NCBI RefSeq assembly: GCF_033568475.1
Contig: NC_133121.1
Location: 134,882,375 to 134,946,374, forward strand
DNA length: 64,000 nt
Reading direction: 5' to 3'
From: Henckelia pumila
Taxonomy: Eukaryota; Streptophyta; Magnoliopsida; Lamiales; Gesneriaceae
In this document: positions 46,615 through 59,549 of the stretch, one piece after another
How positions within the stretch are numbered: the stretch's first letter is position 1
Layout of the letters: the number at the start of each line of letters is the position of its first letter
Program-made: the position numbers and the translations under genes
The notes under the pieces: model-generated
The model's database searches: none
The model's input: the letters and a program-made list of their open reading frames with translations, nothing else
What the model was told of the DNA's origin: nothing

Positions 46615-47844
46615 ATGTCTGAGTTGTGCGATTCCAAGATTAAAATTTTCACGCTTTCATTATCTGACTTGGTCTTATTTTGTTCAGTCATTCTTTATCA
46701 TCCACTCTACTTTTCTTACTTCGTTTTCTTCTTACCTTACATTCTTAAACTTGTGTCTTTTATCTACCCTCTGTTCATCACCACTTTCCTTGTCCTCTTT
46801 GCTGTTCTTGCTGGTGTTGTTCATGATAGTTTCTCGACTGAATTTGGGAAAAGTTGGGTTGGCCATCTGCAGATTGCTTGTAGGTCTGTTTTAGAAAGGT
46901 TGCAGTCCAAGAAAGAAGTTGAAAATGGAGGGTTTGGTTGTTTGGAGGATCTTGAAATGTATAATATTGTGTTTGGCATTTCAGTGATGGGAGTTGAAGG
47001 AAACCAAGTTGAAGTCATGGGGGAAAACTCAGGAGAAAATCCTTTGCAAGGATTACAATCAAGTGTTAAAGAAGGTTCATTGGATGGAGACCTCAACCTC
47101 AACAAATGTGAGCTTTTCACTGATGATAAGGCAAAAGAGAGTTCGGTTCTTGGTGCTGAGATGGAAGAGAAGAAATTGGAGAGTTTCTTGAAATTGTTGG
47201 ATGAATTCGAAAAGATGAATCCAAGATTGGATGAGAAGAAAGTTGAGCCACCACCAGTGAACAAGGAAACCGAAAAAATAGGAGAAAAACAGATTGCATT
47301 GTCACCTCTGGGAAATGAAACAAATGTGACCTACACTAAATGGAGAAAAGAGCACATTCCAAAGGTCAAAACACATTCTCAAAGGCTAAAATTGAATGAT
47401 GATCATACTAAAGAAAATGGCGTGGAGAATCCTCCAACAATGGGTTCGAATGTTGGGACCTATGGATCCATGAGGAAGGAGAAGGAGTGGAGAAGGACAT
47501 TGGCGTGCATGTTATTCGAGGAGCGACACAATGTGGATGGTGGTGAGGGTATGGACTCTTTGTGGGAGACATACGAAACAGATTCGACTAAGCCAAAGTC
47601 GTCGAAGAAGAAGTACAACAAAAAGAAGAGTGGATTTGAATCAGATGAAGAGTATGGCTATGAAGACGAGATGGAGGGCAATCTGTGTTGCTTACAAGCC
47701 ATCAAATTGTCGGCGGGGAAGATGAATTTAGGCGTGGGAAAGCCTAGTCTTGTTAAGTTTTCCAAGGCTGTTAAAGGTTTCGGATGGTTGCATCGAGTGG
47801 GCAAGAACAACAAGAAGGTGCATAATAGTGGAGACAGATACTAG
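46615..47844 (+). CDS. Uncharacterised plant membrane-anchored protein, 409 residues
   Basis: A single exon beginning ATAAATGTCT. Residues about 14-68 are strongly hydrophobic (VLFCSVILY, FSYFVFFLPYILKLV, FITTFLVLFAVLAGVV), giving two or three membrane passes at the N-terminus. The middle is charged and low in complexity (KKLESFLKLLDEFEKMN). The C-terminal third has blocks that look conserved: YGSMRKEKEWRRTLACMLFE, EGMDSLWETYE, a lysine/serine-rich linker, then LCCLQAIKLSAGKMNLGVGK and KFSKAVKGFGWLHR. I recognise the pattern of a plant-specific family but no assigned function. Topology suggests N-terminal anchoring with a cytosolic C-terminal region. Length, codon use and the absence of frame breaks make the gene itself convincing. 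Confidence 0.8.
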   Translation: MSELCDSKIKIFTLSLSDLVLFCSVILYHPLYFSYFVFFLPYILKLVSFIYPLFITTFLVLFAVLAGVVHDSFSTEFGKSWVGHLQIACRSVLERLQSKKEVENGGFGCLEDLEMYNIVFGISVMGVEGNQVEVMGENSGENPLQGLQSSVKEGSLDGDLNLNKCELFTDDKAKESSVLGAEMEEKKLESFLKLLDEFEKMNPRLDEKKVEPPPVNKETEKIGEKQIALSPLGNETNVTYTKWRKEHIPKVKTHSQRLKLNDDHTKENGVENPPTMGSNVGTYGSMRKEKEWRRTLACMLFEERHNVDGGEGMDSLWETYETDSTKPKSSKKKYNKKKSGFESDEEYGYEDEMEGNLCCLQAIKLSAGKMNLGVGKPSLVKFSKAVKGFGWLHRVGKNNKKVHNSGDRY

Positions 47845-48790
47845 CACACTACCCTTTTTGTTATATTTGAGAAAAAAAACAAAAATCTCATGGGATGTTT
47901 TGGTTATGTTTATGGAGATGTTTTCATTCTCCGGACAGCAGGTTTGTGTAATTAGACACTTGGATACAACACCTACGTCTCTATTTTCGTGAAATCGTCT
48001 AACAGGTAAATATAATGATTTGTATGGATGACTTTGTATTACATCAAAATCAAACAGGCTTTTGATTTATAGCAATACTTCATGAATTGCTTCTGGGAAT
48101 GTTTGAATATTTACTTAAGATGGCTCGCTTAACTTCGATTTTAGGATGCCAACGAGTATGTAACTTTGTAATTGTTTAGCAAATGTAACACCAGAAGTGA
48201 ATGAAACTCCATATGTAAGCCATGAAATATTGCTAGCAAAGTATCACTGCATCAGAGACCTTTATTACATAATGGTTTACAATGCAACTACGTCGATGAC
48301 TCAAACCTACCGTTAAATATTGATAAACTAGGTTCCTAAACGATGAAAAACTTGGATAGCTACGGTTCCTCCGGATTCCTCCGAATCCGATGACATATGC
48401 TTTATGCAGAGAATATATCAATATTCATAGGAACCAGTACCTGAAATCTTTATTGCCATCCCAAAATTTACAAAATAATACTGACAGTTGCTTATCAAAA
48501 TTCAAACATTTCATGCATGCTACCAACTAATATGCTATTCCATAATGCTTCAGCTATACCGAAAGAAAGAAGTGCACCCATCTAATCAAGTTTCAAATTG
48601 GGTAAAAACTAGAAAGGTAGTATCTTCTCCAGGTTTTAATTTTTGCAGGCCCTAGAATTTGAAACATGCATACTCGCAAACGCTATGCATTGACGACAAT
48701 AATCAATATAAGGCTAGGATTCCAAAGAAACTGATATCCAGAGGAAATTGGAACAAAAGATGCCCGTAAGATCATCTAGGACGACGTGTG
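47845..48790. other. 3' UTR and intergenic
   Basis: No gene recognised between the membrane protein gene and the minus-strand repeat-motif locus. Confidence 0.4.
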
Positions 48791-48812
48791 CACCGATTTG
48801 CTCAATTCATTA

Positions 48813-49489
48813 CTGCCATCTTCTATCAATGAGCTTCAGATAATCAACTGTTCTTGTATCGTTTTCCTTTGATTCGTCACCCAAATTTTCTCCACTTTCG
48901 TCCCTTGTTATGCTTTCTTGATCTTCTCCTTCATTTCTTCTTCTGTCTATGAACTTCAGATAATCTTTTGTTAGCACATCTTCTTCGACTGAATTTGATA
49001 TGCCGTCGATGAGTTTCAAGAAATATTTCGTTATTAAATCTTCTTCGTTTGATCCGAACCTGAACTTCCCCAACTTCCATGAGTTTCATGATCTTTCTTA
49101 TACCTGGGAAAGTACATTATCCTCCCTCCATCAATTTCCTCACAATTTCCAAGTTCTTGATTCAGATATACAGAGACAACACATTATACATTTACTTTAT
49201 GTATGTACAATCTCTTATGGATCAAGAAAACCCAAAAAAGAAATAAAAATATTTGGTTAAATGAATATAAATAACACGGGGAGTTGAAGAATGAACAACA
49301 CACAACAGAACAGGAACGTGGATTGTGCGTTCTTTTATCAATGAGCTTGAGGAAATCTTTTGTTCTGCCTACGTTTTCTTCTTCATTAGACATCCACTCG
49401 ATGATCGTGCAATCTATGGTTCTGATTTCATCATCATCTTCTGTTTAAATAGTTGATATAGGACTTGAATCCTCCCAACTTTCTGCCAT
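48813..49489 (-). CDS. Putative gene with four D-Y/F-L-K-L-I-D motifs (possibly broken)
   Basis: On the minus strand, a TATA-like CTATATATCC (49563-49572) lies about 75 bases before ATGGCAG at 49489 in a good context (AAGAAAATGG). The frame has a TAA after 14 codons but resumes with coding-like composition (EDDDEIRTIDCTIIEWMSNE) and an in-frame ATG at 49393. Motifs are TKDFLKLIDKR (about 49350), TKYFLKLIDG (49020), TKDYLKFIDRR (48955) and TVDYLKLIDRRW before the stop at 48813, each preceded by an acidic SNEEE- or EED-like stretch. The two middle copies are 20 residues apart. A non-coding stretch (49095-49320) with plausible splice signals separates the first motif from the rest; the exact junction is unclear. 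I do not recognise the family. It may be a decayed or a novel small gene. Confidence 0.4.
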
Positions 49490-49573
49490 TTTCTTGGTTT
49501 TTTACACTGATTTTGTGATTCGTGTGTGAGTGAGTTGCCATAGGATCGGATGCTAGATAATGGATATATAGTC

Positions 49574-50100
49574 GCAAAAGCTACACGGTAGTAGCTTGGC
49601 TAATGCTCATGGTTCATTCGTCAATGTGCTGATGGGTATCAAATAAAATGTGACGTTCAAATTTCGCCATCTGCCTCAAGTGTCAAAAACATAGTAAGAT
49701 GATACAATGTCAAAAATGGCCGTAGATATTAAATAACAAGTAGCGTGGGCTGAAAGAAAAACAAAAACCAAAACAAAAAGACGGATGAAATGAGAATTAC
49801 AAGGCCGGAAAACTAATTCACCAAATACAAAATATATGAAGAATTTTCCTTACCTGAGGCCTTAAGCGTTAACAATATGTGCTGCTAAAGAAAACCTACT
49901 TTGATCTCATCTAACAATCATTGACTATACCCGCAAATGGGGTGACATGAACAAATTAGTGCCGATGGAAGTTTCAGCTGTTCGAGTTGCAACAAAATTG
50001 CCGACCCAAAAGATTTTCTAACCACGTAAAAATTACAAGAAATCAAATTTAATGCCAAATGAAACCAATCACTCACCACCACCCTCTAAACTACAATTCC
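49574..50100. other. Intergenic and 3' UTR of the G3BP-like gene
   Basis: Between the promoter of the repeat-motif locus and the G3BP-like stop codon. No separate gene seen. Confidence 0.4.
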
Positions 50101-53100
50101 TCAAGCAGTTGCAGAAACCCGCGGCGTCATGTTTTTAGCACTGCCATTGCCCATCCCACCAGGACGGTTCGTGCGGCCTCTATTGCCATAAGCATTATCA
50201 GACCTCTGATATCCATCGTAACTTGAAGATCCTCCACGATTGCCACCCCGGTTAACAAAATCACTCCTGCCATTAAAATCGCCCCTGCTGTAACCCCGGC
50301 CACCTCCATAGTTTCCACGCCCTCTGACTCCCTCATTTCTGAATCCAGAACCCCTTCCAGTTTGATATCTCCCCCGAAAATTCCCTATGTAAAAATTACA
50401 TGTGAAAGAAGAAAGTAACGAATATTGTCCATGTATAACAAACTTTAGGATCCACAGTTGCTAAAGAGCACCAGCCACAAATAGAAAAAATAACGAACAA
50501 TACAAAGCCACAAGAACCAACATAGAATATGCAAGTAGATTGGTCCACACTTCAAAATATTCCTCGACACTATGACGTTGAGAGGTTAGCTACAGTATCA
50601 GCTTACCTCGAGAATTTGTCGACCTCTTTTCCTCAACAAATGCTTGGCGACCACCGATTGCCACTGGAGAAGCCTGAAACAAAAGGATAATGTAAAACAG
50701 CAAAAAACCAGTAATCATTTTACGGAAACATAAAAGAGAAACTACACAGTCTGACGTAGAATCACAACCATCCCAGCCCCCAAAACCAAGATTTTTTCGC
50801 ATCCAATCAACACAAATTGTGGTAAAAGACAGGTCAAATGCGAGCAAGATTATAACTTCAATACAATAGTACAATAAACCAAAGATCACTGGGACTTTGT
50901 TTCCGCCAGATGACAAAAATAATAGCATCAAGAAATACTTTCAGATGATGCAAATGAAAATTTTAGTTTGCATGTTCACAGTTACTTCCTAAAGTTCCGG
51001 CCTTCATTTCTCAGTCTGTCTCCAAAATTGGATATCCAGATCAGAAATTACTAAATTAGGCTATTTTTATCCGCTGAGTTTCTTAGCAAATTGCACAGCA
51101 AGATCTCCCTACATGGTGTTTTAGACAACCAAAACTTTCATGTCTTTTACAAAACATGGTGTTTTAAAGTCATTTTAAGATCGTGCCAACTAAGCAGGAT
51201 ACTTCCCAAGTAAAAACATGCACATTCCATATTATTAACTGAAGAAAAATTTCAGGGCAACAAGAGTAGTTAGTATGACTACTTAGCTTCAAAAAAACAT
51301 GGAACTTCTCTACCTGGAATTGACTCAATTTCGGACATGCTATTTTTCAACAAAGAAAGGAATCTCTCAATTAGGCAGCATTTCAACATTGGAAGAGGCA
51401 ATCACAGATATTAGCTACAATGCACCAGACTTTTAAGGTATAGGAAAAAATAATAGGAAAGCTATTGACAGCTGCTCTCCTACAAATAACTATAGCCTCA
51501 CCTAGTCGAAGGGTTCAAAATTTTCACTGATTTAGAGGAAGAATGGAATGAAATGTATAAACTGAAATATCATTTTTCATTTTGTCCTCAACTTCGAAAC
51601 GGTTTTAAAGATTGGCAGAGGGACTACAAAATATCCCCGGAAGCAATTTCTTGTCACATGGAAGCTGAATATAATGCTTACCTAATATTGCATCACCTTT
51701 GCAAAAGCTGGTAGAAACACAATCATCAGAAAACAGATATCACATTGAAATATCACAAGAATTATAGAGTTGATCTTTTTTACGTTTTCACAGCCTCTTT
51801 ATATAAATTTTGTAACCTCAAACAGCTGCTGAAGTTACAGAATTTCAAGATCTTAATTTCAGCAACTACAAGCAGTTCCAGAAATTATACGCCTTAATGT
51901 CAAATAAAGGTCGAAAATGGTGCCTTTTTCTTGTCTACAGAGAGTTCGGTATTGTATTCCAAGAGTTCCATCACCCCCATACAGAATACACAATAAATTC
52001 ATATGCATCGGAGTGTTTCATCCTTGTCTCTTTCTAACTTCCCATGAATTCTCAACTTCTTCCATAGTATTTTCTTGGGTATCCATAAGAGAATAACAAA
52101 TTATTCAACTTTTTTGTTCTCAATTCTCAAAGAACAAATAATCGGTAAAAATTTAGACAGTTCAGTGTAAGTTTGGTTGGGTTGACGGCATAAACTGACT
52201 AAGTTTTACAGTGATAAATTGTGTAGTTTTGTAGGATAGGTATGATATGGGATGATTATTGAGTTGTTCGGTTGAATTTACGTGATTGGACAATTTAAAC
52301 CGTTTTTCAAAAAATTTATTATCTTCTCTCCCCACAATTAATCCTAGTTGTGCATCCCATAGCAGAAAATAGAACAATAATCAAATTTTCATCAACACAC
52401 AGAATAAACATACCTCAATAGCTTTTTGCACAGAACTCGCCTCTTCAAATTCAACAAAACCAAAACAAAATCCTTGTTGCTGTGGCAATATATTAAAATA
52501 GCTTTTAGTTATTAAGCCATCTACAGGGCAAATAAGCATCAATCATGTCATCCGTCGATAATAAAAGACCAGTAGATCTGAACATACTCTGCTTCTAACT
52601 TGAATTCCATCAATCTTGATTGTCCCAAATTTCTTGAATACCTCCTCAAGTAGGGTTTCAGAAGCATTCATCGGAAGGCCCTTTATATATACCGAGTAAC
52701 CATCAGCTGCACAAAGTGGAGAACCAAAATTTTGATACTAAATAGTGAAACAAGTATCAAAATGATATTATTACTCTATAAATAGATCGACATGCATATC
52801 GTACCTTCACCCTCTTGGTTATTCCCATTATCAGTGGCAGATTCTGGATTGGAAACATGTCCATCGTTTACTGGGGTAAATGTTGGGGTTTGCTGCTCCA
52901 CGTTCACCGGCGGAGCCTTCCGAGAAGCAGATGGTGGAGGTGAGAAAGTTGCAGCACTTCCCTTGAGATCCATCACCTGAATTATTGAAGGTGTGAATAT
53001 TAGACAAGTGGTAAAGCAATGACAAAAACTACAACCAAACGTACTACCTCACAAGTATTCAGAGATAACAACATAAACTAAAGTATAAGTGCCAAAATCA

Positions 53101-54478
53101 GGTCAGATATATAAATTAACTCAATCCTTAGAAATTGATTAAACTGAAACTATAAGTTGTAACATACGATGTATAACAGTTGGGAATTGGGATCATTTTC
53201 AAAACCACCGAAGATCACTTACAATAGATGCATAAGACTTCTTTACCACTTCCTCACTTTTAGCACTCGATTCGGCCACAATCTGAGAATCATCCTTTGC
53301 TTGGTCAACAACCTCATTGATGGGAACCTCTTCTTCAACAACAGGCACATCTCCATTCACATCTTCATTCTCAGGTGGAGGATCGTAAACTTCTTCTACA
53401 ACGGATTCATCAGCAGGCGGCGTACTGAACTCGGAAGTATCGTTCTCCTGAACTGAAGATGGAACTGCCAACAAAAAAGAGAAAAGCTTATTTCAACATC
53501 AAATGGTAGAAGAAAATGACAAAGCGGAAAATAACCAATTGAATGTCATGGTTACCAGGCTCAGCACTAATGGGCACCACAACGTCATTGACCACTGCAG
53601 GATTAACATTAGCATTGTCCACAAATCGAAACATGTCATTCAAAACAAAGTAGCCTCTCTCTTGCGGCGCAAGGAAGAAAGTTTGAGCAAAATTGCGAAC
53701 TGCGTTGTCCTTCCCTATCAGATAACCAGTAACAAGAACCTGAAAACCACCACCAAAGGACTCCTGTGCATCCACATATTTGATCTCAGCTTTGAAATCT
53801 CCATAGTTGAGGGAAACAATCTTCTCATTAATGGCCTGCACAATCACATCGCATTCAAAACATGGACTACACAATAAAATCAAGCAAATAAATGGCATAG
53901 ATTCATTTAAAACCTGGGGACATGACCCTGATCATTCAACAATGAAAATAATAAATAATCAAACAATTAACAAGCTCCATTCTCCCTTCAAACGTTCTCA
54001 TCATAGTCATTTCAGCAACTCAGCAATCAAACAGACAAAAAGTAAGAATTACACATCTGATTAACTTAGCTTAGCCATCAATGATAAAGACGATATTTGC
54101 TAAAATCAAATATCAACTAAATAAAAAAAGTAGAAGACACTTCAACAATGTCGATGTAGAAAGAAAAATTACTTCCATAGTGGTGGTAATACTCATGGAT
54201 CCTTCGGCCTCAGGTCGCCCAAGTTTGCTGATGTCCTGGTAAAACCGGTGAACCAACCCCGGAGAATGATGCAAGATGTGATAATACTGTTGCACAAATG
54301 CGTTCCCAACCTATATCCCCAACAGTAATCTAATCCAGTTATTACGAAGAAAAAAAATGAAATCACATCAAACTATCAAAACCACAAAAAGAAGAACGCA
54401 AGAAACCAAAAGAGTAAATGAACATACAACTTGAGCAGAAACTGGCGTCTGCGTAACTGCTGCTGCCTCCGCCGCCAT
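50101..54478 (-). CDS. Plant G3BP-like protein: NTF2 + RRM + RGG
   Basis: Nine minus-strand exons (54428-54478, 54173-54310, 53556-53835, 53223-53464, 52805-52976, 52588-52706, 52414-52479, 50607-50673, 50101-50384) join in frame to 472 residues. G3BP proteins are cytoplasmic RNA-binding factors of stress granules that dimerise through an NTF2-like domain. Residues about 18-145 are NTF2-like (VGNAFVQQYYHILHHSPG, HRFYQDISKLGRPE, FVLNDMFRFVD). Residues about 150-290 are acidic and proline-rich linker. Residues about 297-370 form an RRM with RNP2 VYIKGL and RNP1 GFCFGFVEF. From 379 on, arginine-glycine repeats (GRGNYGGGRGYSRG, NRGGNRGG) finish the protein. The last large intron (50674-52413) is 1.7 kb. 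All splice sites are GT-AG and in phase. Very confident in family. Confidence 0.93.
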
Positions 54479-54900
54479 CACCAACTCAATTAACTCTGTA
54501 GCAAAACGTACAAATAAACAAATCAAGCAAAAAAAAAAAAAAAACTCGCGCACCCATACAACTGCAACTTCACGGATTCATCCTCGCACAATATTACAAC
54601 TTCCGGTCTGAAACGCAATACGAAGCATGTAAATGACTAAAAGATCATCGGATCGGGCCACACCTGTACGCGAATCTGAGTCGAAAGAGCTGTCGCCGTA
54701 AGAGAGAACCAACTCTGGCCTCTCTACTTCCAAGTCTTCTTACGGCTTCGAAGCTTCTGCGAGGACTTCCGCAGCTCAGGTGGTGGAATCTAGGGTTTAG
54801 GGGAATGCAAAGCGAAGGGAGCGGAACACGGAGGAAGCGAGCGAGCGAGCGAGGAGAGAGAGAGAGCAGGCGAGGCCTTTGGTTTATATATGTATTTATT
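54479..54900 (-). promoter_or_regulatory. 5' leader, leader intron and promoter of the G3BP-like gene
   Basis: Read on the minus strand, a CATATATAAACC TATA box lies near 54882-54893, followed by a GC-richer leader with AG/CT and CGAG repeats (54800-54870). A 5'-UTR intron runs from donor GTACAG|GTGTGG (54664/54663) to acceptor CTACAG|AGTT (54496/54495), 17 bases before the ATG. Confidence 0.6.
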
Positions 54901-55866
54901 ATGAAATAAACAAAAGTAATTATAATTATTATTATAATAATAGTGCTACTAAATACTGAATACCATTCATTGGGGCAAGGACATTAGACATTAACTCTGG
55001 GATTGATTGGTATTCTCAACAGATATATAAATGTGCTTGCTTGTCTTTTGCCTCAAATCTTTTATAAATTGCTAATGATTATTATTATTAGTTAAGAACT
55101 TGCTTTTATAAGCTTTTGAACGACATTGATTGATCAACTCTTACACCAACCAACATGTTATATAGTAGAGTTATTATCCTTGAGAACATTTATTTGTTTT
55201 ATATATTATATTTATTTAAACGGATGGAAATAAGTACCCATCATATCTATTATGTGGGATTTATATAAATCCAACAATTTAACAACAAATGTACGTAACG
55301 TAAAGTAGTTCGTCCAAACCAAATAAAGTTATTTCCATCGAAAAAGAAAGATCAATAAAGTAATGGATCCGAATCATATCAACTTATAAGAAAGCGCACA
55401 AACAAATTTTGAAATTCAATTCTTATCATATGCTCTCCGATTACATATTCCTATTTTATCTTTATTGAATTCATTCAAATATGGTTGTACGGTTTTCAAA
55501 AAGTATATATACTAATAAAAGAGTGGGAAAATTTATTAAATATAGTACGAACTTATATATATTTGAGATGGGTTAGGACAATTTTTGCGACGTTTTTACG
55601 GAAGAATCAAATTCAAGTTTAAGAATTTTAAAGATTAGACCATGGAAACGAACCAAAAATGATCTTAGATCGATAAACAACCCATCCGGTTTAAAATCCT
55701 AATTTATAAAGAGCATGCCATTGATTTCATATAAGAGACTGAAATTAGATAAGAAAATGAAATCCAAAATCCCAATTCCAACCCATATATGCGCTTGAAA
55801 TATTGGAAGTCAATAAACAAAAGGGACAATGTTACAGTCTTCAGGTTAAATAAACCCAGCCACTCT
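54901..55866. other. Intergenic, no gene
   Basis: Separates the G3BP-like promoter from the 3' end of the ERD2-like gene. AT-rich with no complete repeat. Confidence 0.4.
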
Positions 55867-58800
55867 TTAGACAGGGGAAGGCAAGCTGACCAAAAGTCGA
55901 CCATCCACCACGCTGCAAAATAGAAAGGAATTATGGTTTTGTTATATTATGAATTTAACAGCATTGTATAAATGCACAAAAACATGGAACAGATTATTTC
56001 GGTTTAACCGAATTAACCGAAAATTCTTCTTGGTTTCACTAGGTCCCCTATTTTGGGGATCTATTTAAGTTCGGTTCAGTTGGCTTGGCTCTTAGAAGTA
56101 TGATCCGGTCAACAACTGAATGAAGTCGATACCAAATCCTTCTACCCAATAGAAATCGAGCAAAGAGTTGTGATCCGATGGCTCTTACCTCTTTACGTAA
56201 TAGTAACAGAAATCTGCCAGGATAAAAGTCTGAACAATTTCTGCTAACAGGACCATAGGAACCCAAGCATAAGCAACGCTGACCAGGAACAAATACTTTC
56301 CAGCAGACTCATACACCTGATATCAGACGATGATCAAGAAAACAACGGCCCCAACAAATTGAAATTTATCAATGAGTTTATTATTAACTTATCCCGTGTC
56401 ATAAAACTGCTTCGATAAATGTTTCAACGAGTATTTGTCAAAAACCGAACTGAAACACCAATACAAAGTACCTGAATGATCCAATGAGCACATCCGAAAA
56501 ATCTTGAAACCCCAAGCGCAAAAACGTAATGGGCTGTAAATGGTTCGATCATCTGAATTGAAGTTGTGTAAAGCAAGACAACATTATTATCTATCACTCG
56601 GTATGTTATGTTAATAAATAATAATGAGGACTAGAAATAGAATAAACTACCTTGGTGTTCTGAATCATCAGAAGTTGCGGCAAAACTGATACGGATTCCA
56701 AATACACAGCAAATGCCCAAAGAATTCGAGCAATACGTGCATGTTGGGTGTAAGGATGGATGAGGATGGCAAGAATTGCAGCCGGCACCACCTATAAAAG
56801 AGAGGTAGAAAGTACAAGTATTTTAACGAAATCCAATTTACAGTTGCGCTCTTTTAACTTGTCCAATGCAGGACCACGAACAAATTTAAATTCTTTCTCA
56901 GCACCATTTTTCAAATCAAGACAACTATGAGCATGCATGAAAAAAAATGGCTAAAGAATAGAGCTAAAAAAACTTCATTTACCACATAATATAAGGGAAT
57001 GCTGTCCAGCTTGGAAACGTATGTTGATTTTAACTTGAATCTTATCATGTAGATAACCCACAAAGTTGATAAGAGCGTCGACAAATCGAGAAGAGTGTGA
57101 ATGTCACCCTCCATCATATAGCTACAGCATAATCTGGCCGTCAAGAATATAGCCGTGAGCTCTTGAGACTTCAGAGAAATACCTAATACGTGCGAAAGAA
57201 GCAATATATTATGATAATGATTTCAAAAAGAACTAGTCCATACATGTAACAGTGGGTGTAATTTTCTGTACAAGTTGCATTGGTACTTATCACTCGATAA
57301 TTCATGCCAAAAAATCCAATTAATCTTTCATGTATGACAAAAAGGTTAGCATCTTCAGGTCGACGGGAATCGTTCGAGGAGTTGAGTTAAATCTAAAGTA
57401 AACCAATGCCAGTCTCGAGTTTCCAAACTCTTAGGTTTAATGGAAGTGCACAATCAAATCAAATCACAAGCTTTTGAGTAAACTCAAGTTTACTAAAAAG
57501 AGAATGATAAGAAATAAAAGTAGAAAACTAAACCGCGATCCACACAACTTAAGAAATACGGTAAAATTTTTGGAATTACGAATAGGATACTCCCCTCGAA
57601 CACCATTGTACTGTAATGGCGACATAAAATTGAAAAATTAAAAAGACCTTATACTTCATAGAAATCAATGTTAGCATTGCTATTTTAAAAAAATATATAT
57701 TATCATCAACACAGATGAAAATTATCACAAACTAAATCCAATTAAAGCACATTGCTTCTTGCACATCCCCTCAGCTGGCTAAACCTTTGATGTGATATCA
57801 TGGAACTTCTAAAAACTTGATTACAAGGGAATATGCTATTTGGGTATAACATAAATACCATTCAAATTTATGAACGAGGAAACTACAAGATCGTATGTCA
57901 ATCTTCAATTGAGCTTTTACTCCAAAGAATTGAAGACGAGGAGGAAGATTGAGTGTGAAGCAAGAAGAGAAACAGAACAGAGGAAAGAAGGAAACTTGAA
58001 GGGAAGTGAAACTCAATTCATATTTATCTTCGGTTATCACCAGTCCAAAAGTAAAAACACAATGGCAATGTATATTAATGGCTCACTAACTCGTAATCGC
58101 ACACTGATTATCATGGGTAAATGGAAAACTACTATTAATTATTATATACCGGTTTATTTATTTTATTGCGATTGTATCAAAAGATTACATGAAATACAGC
58201 ACGAATATTGAACTTAAGGAATAGCATGTGATATTATTCAACCCAACATGTCCTTCTCTTGAGGCAACATAAAGATTTAGCCTTCTTTCTCGGTTTACAA
58301 GTCTTTCAAATATCACAAGACAACAAAACTCAGCTGATTAAGGATGATGAAGTAGTGAAATTCCGAGGGTTTTAGCATATCCAAAACAATAAATGCACTT
58401 TAAGGCACAGCCCAAAGGCAACATATAGGCCATGACAAGGATTGAAAATTTTGTTATTTTTGGTTTCTAAAATAACAAAAAAGTAGCTTTCTCAACAATT
58501 GATCATCAAAATGCTTATATCGAAATATCTCTCATGATTCGGTAATATATGTGGCTTTAACACGATCTTTGTCACGAATATATAACATAAAAACTCAGTT
58601 AAGTAAGAATTGCACAGAAAAATTATGTTTACCTGTAATCTTATGACAACTAACTACACTGAGTAATTATATTGGAATTTCATGGAACACGAATTTACAA
58701 GAAACGGGTTAATTTGGATCATTTCAGTCAATTCCTTATATGTTTTTAGACATCACAAATACTTGTTAATAGAATTTCCTTATTCCAAGTTCCAACTAGT

Positions 58801-59486
58801 TTCTTGTCAAAAAAAACAAATCCCTATATAAAATCAACGTTCGGTATTATTATATATTACCGAAAATTGCATTTCTGGTCAGCTGGTACAAGAAATATGG
58901 ACAATATTAATTTATTGTTGGTAGATGGCGCATTATTTCTCGAAAAATTGTCAGGGGTTTTTCTAAAAAATATATTACGTGTCAATGGCATAAAATCAGT
59001 TCAACGTTAAATAATTAAAAAATAATTTCAAATTTTTAACCGGACAGGGATAAACCAAAACTTGAAGCTTGGACCGGTTAAATGAGACCAGAATCAAACC
59101 ATGTACGTTCTAATGCCCAGAAGATGGAAAAAATCATTAAAAATACCAAATGATAAAATGGAACAAAAATCCCCGACAAATGTGTCCTTGAACCCAAAAC
59201 AATCCCACGAAAAAGGACTGAAACGAAATGAATGGGTAAAAGGTAAATGTTTACCGGTGCAAGTCTTCTGAGTGGTGAGCTTATAAATCAAGACCAAAAT
59301 CCCAGTAAAATGGACGGATTCGGAGGCGATGAAGAAATGGTTATGCTCCCTGAGCAGGAATTTCACAGCCACCAGCGCGCACAGCACGCACGCCACCCCA
59401 AGAAATGTCTTGACTTTGGTCGATTGCCGCCGCACCCATGCAAAAAGCCTGTTCAACGGCGCCGCGGCGCTGCTCTTCTTCCCCAT
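55867..59486 (-). CDS. ERD2-like (ER lumen protein-retaining receptor family) membrane protein
   Basis: Six minus-strand exons (59255-59486, 56983-57182, 56651-56791, 56472-56552, 56189-56316, 55867-55912) join in frame to 275 residues. The length and the roughly 50-residue N-terminal extension (MGKKSSAAAPLNRLFAWVRR onward) match the plant ERD2-like group rather than the shorter true K/HDEL receptors. Family landmarks are HFTGILVLIYKL, GISLKSQELTAIFLTARL, STLWVIYMIR, AILIHPYT, FAVYLESVSVLPQL and HYVFALGVSRFFGCAHW. Seven membrane helices are expected in the ER/Golgi. True ERD2 retrieves H/KDEL proteins to the ER; whether ERD2-like members bind ligand is uncertain. The first intron is 2.07 kb. 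Splice phases are all consistent. Confidence 0.92.
57183..59254 (-). other. Large first intron of the ERD2-like gene
   Basis: 2.07 kb without a recognisable gene. Short open frames on both strands near 57800-58210 and 58800-59010 show no family resemblance. Confidence 0.5.
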
Positions 59487-59549
59487 ATTCCACGATGGAA
59501 ATTGATTTTCTGCGGAGAATTAATGGAGGGAGCTACGTGTATATGAAGC

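Noticed and set aside
57870-58211. 113-codon plus-strand frame in the ERD2-like first intron
   Set aside because: Low-complexity lysine/arginine/glutamate-rich reading antisense to the host gene, with no family match.
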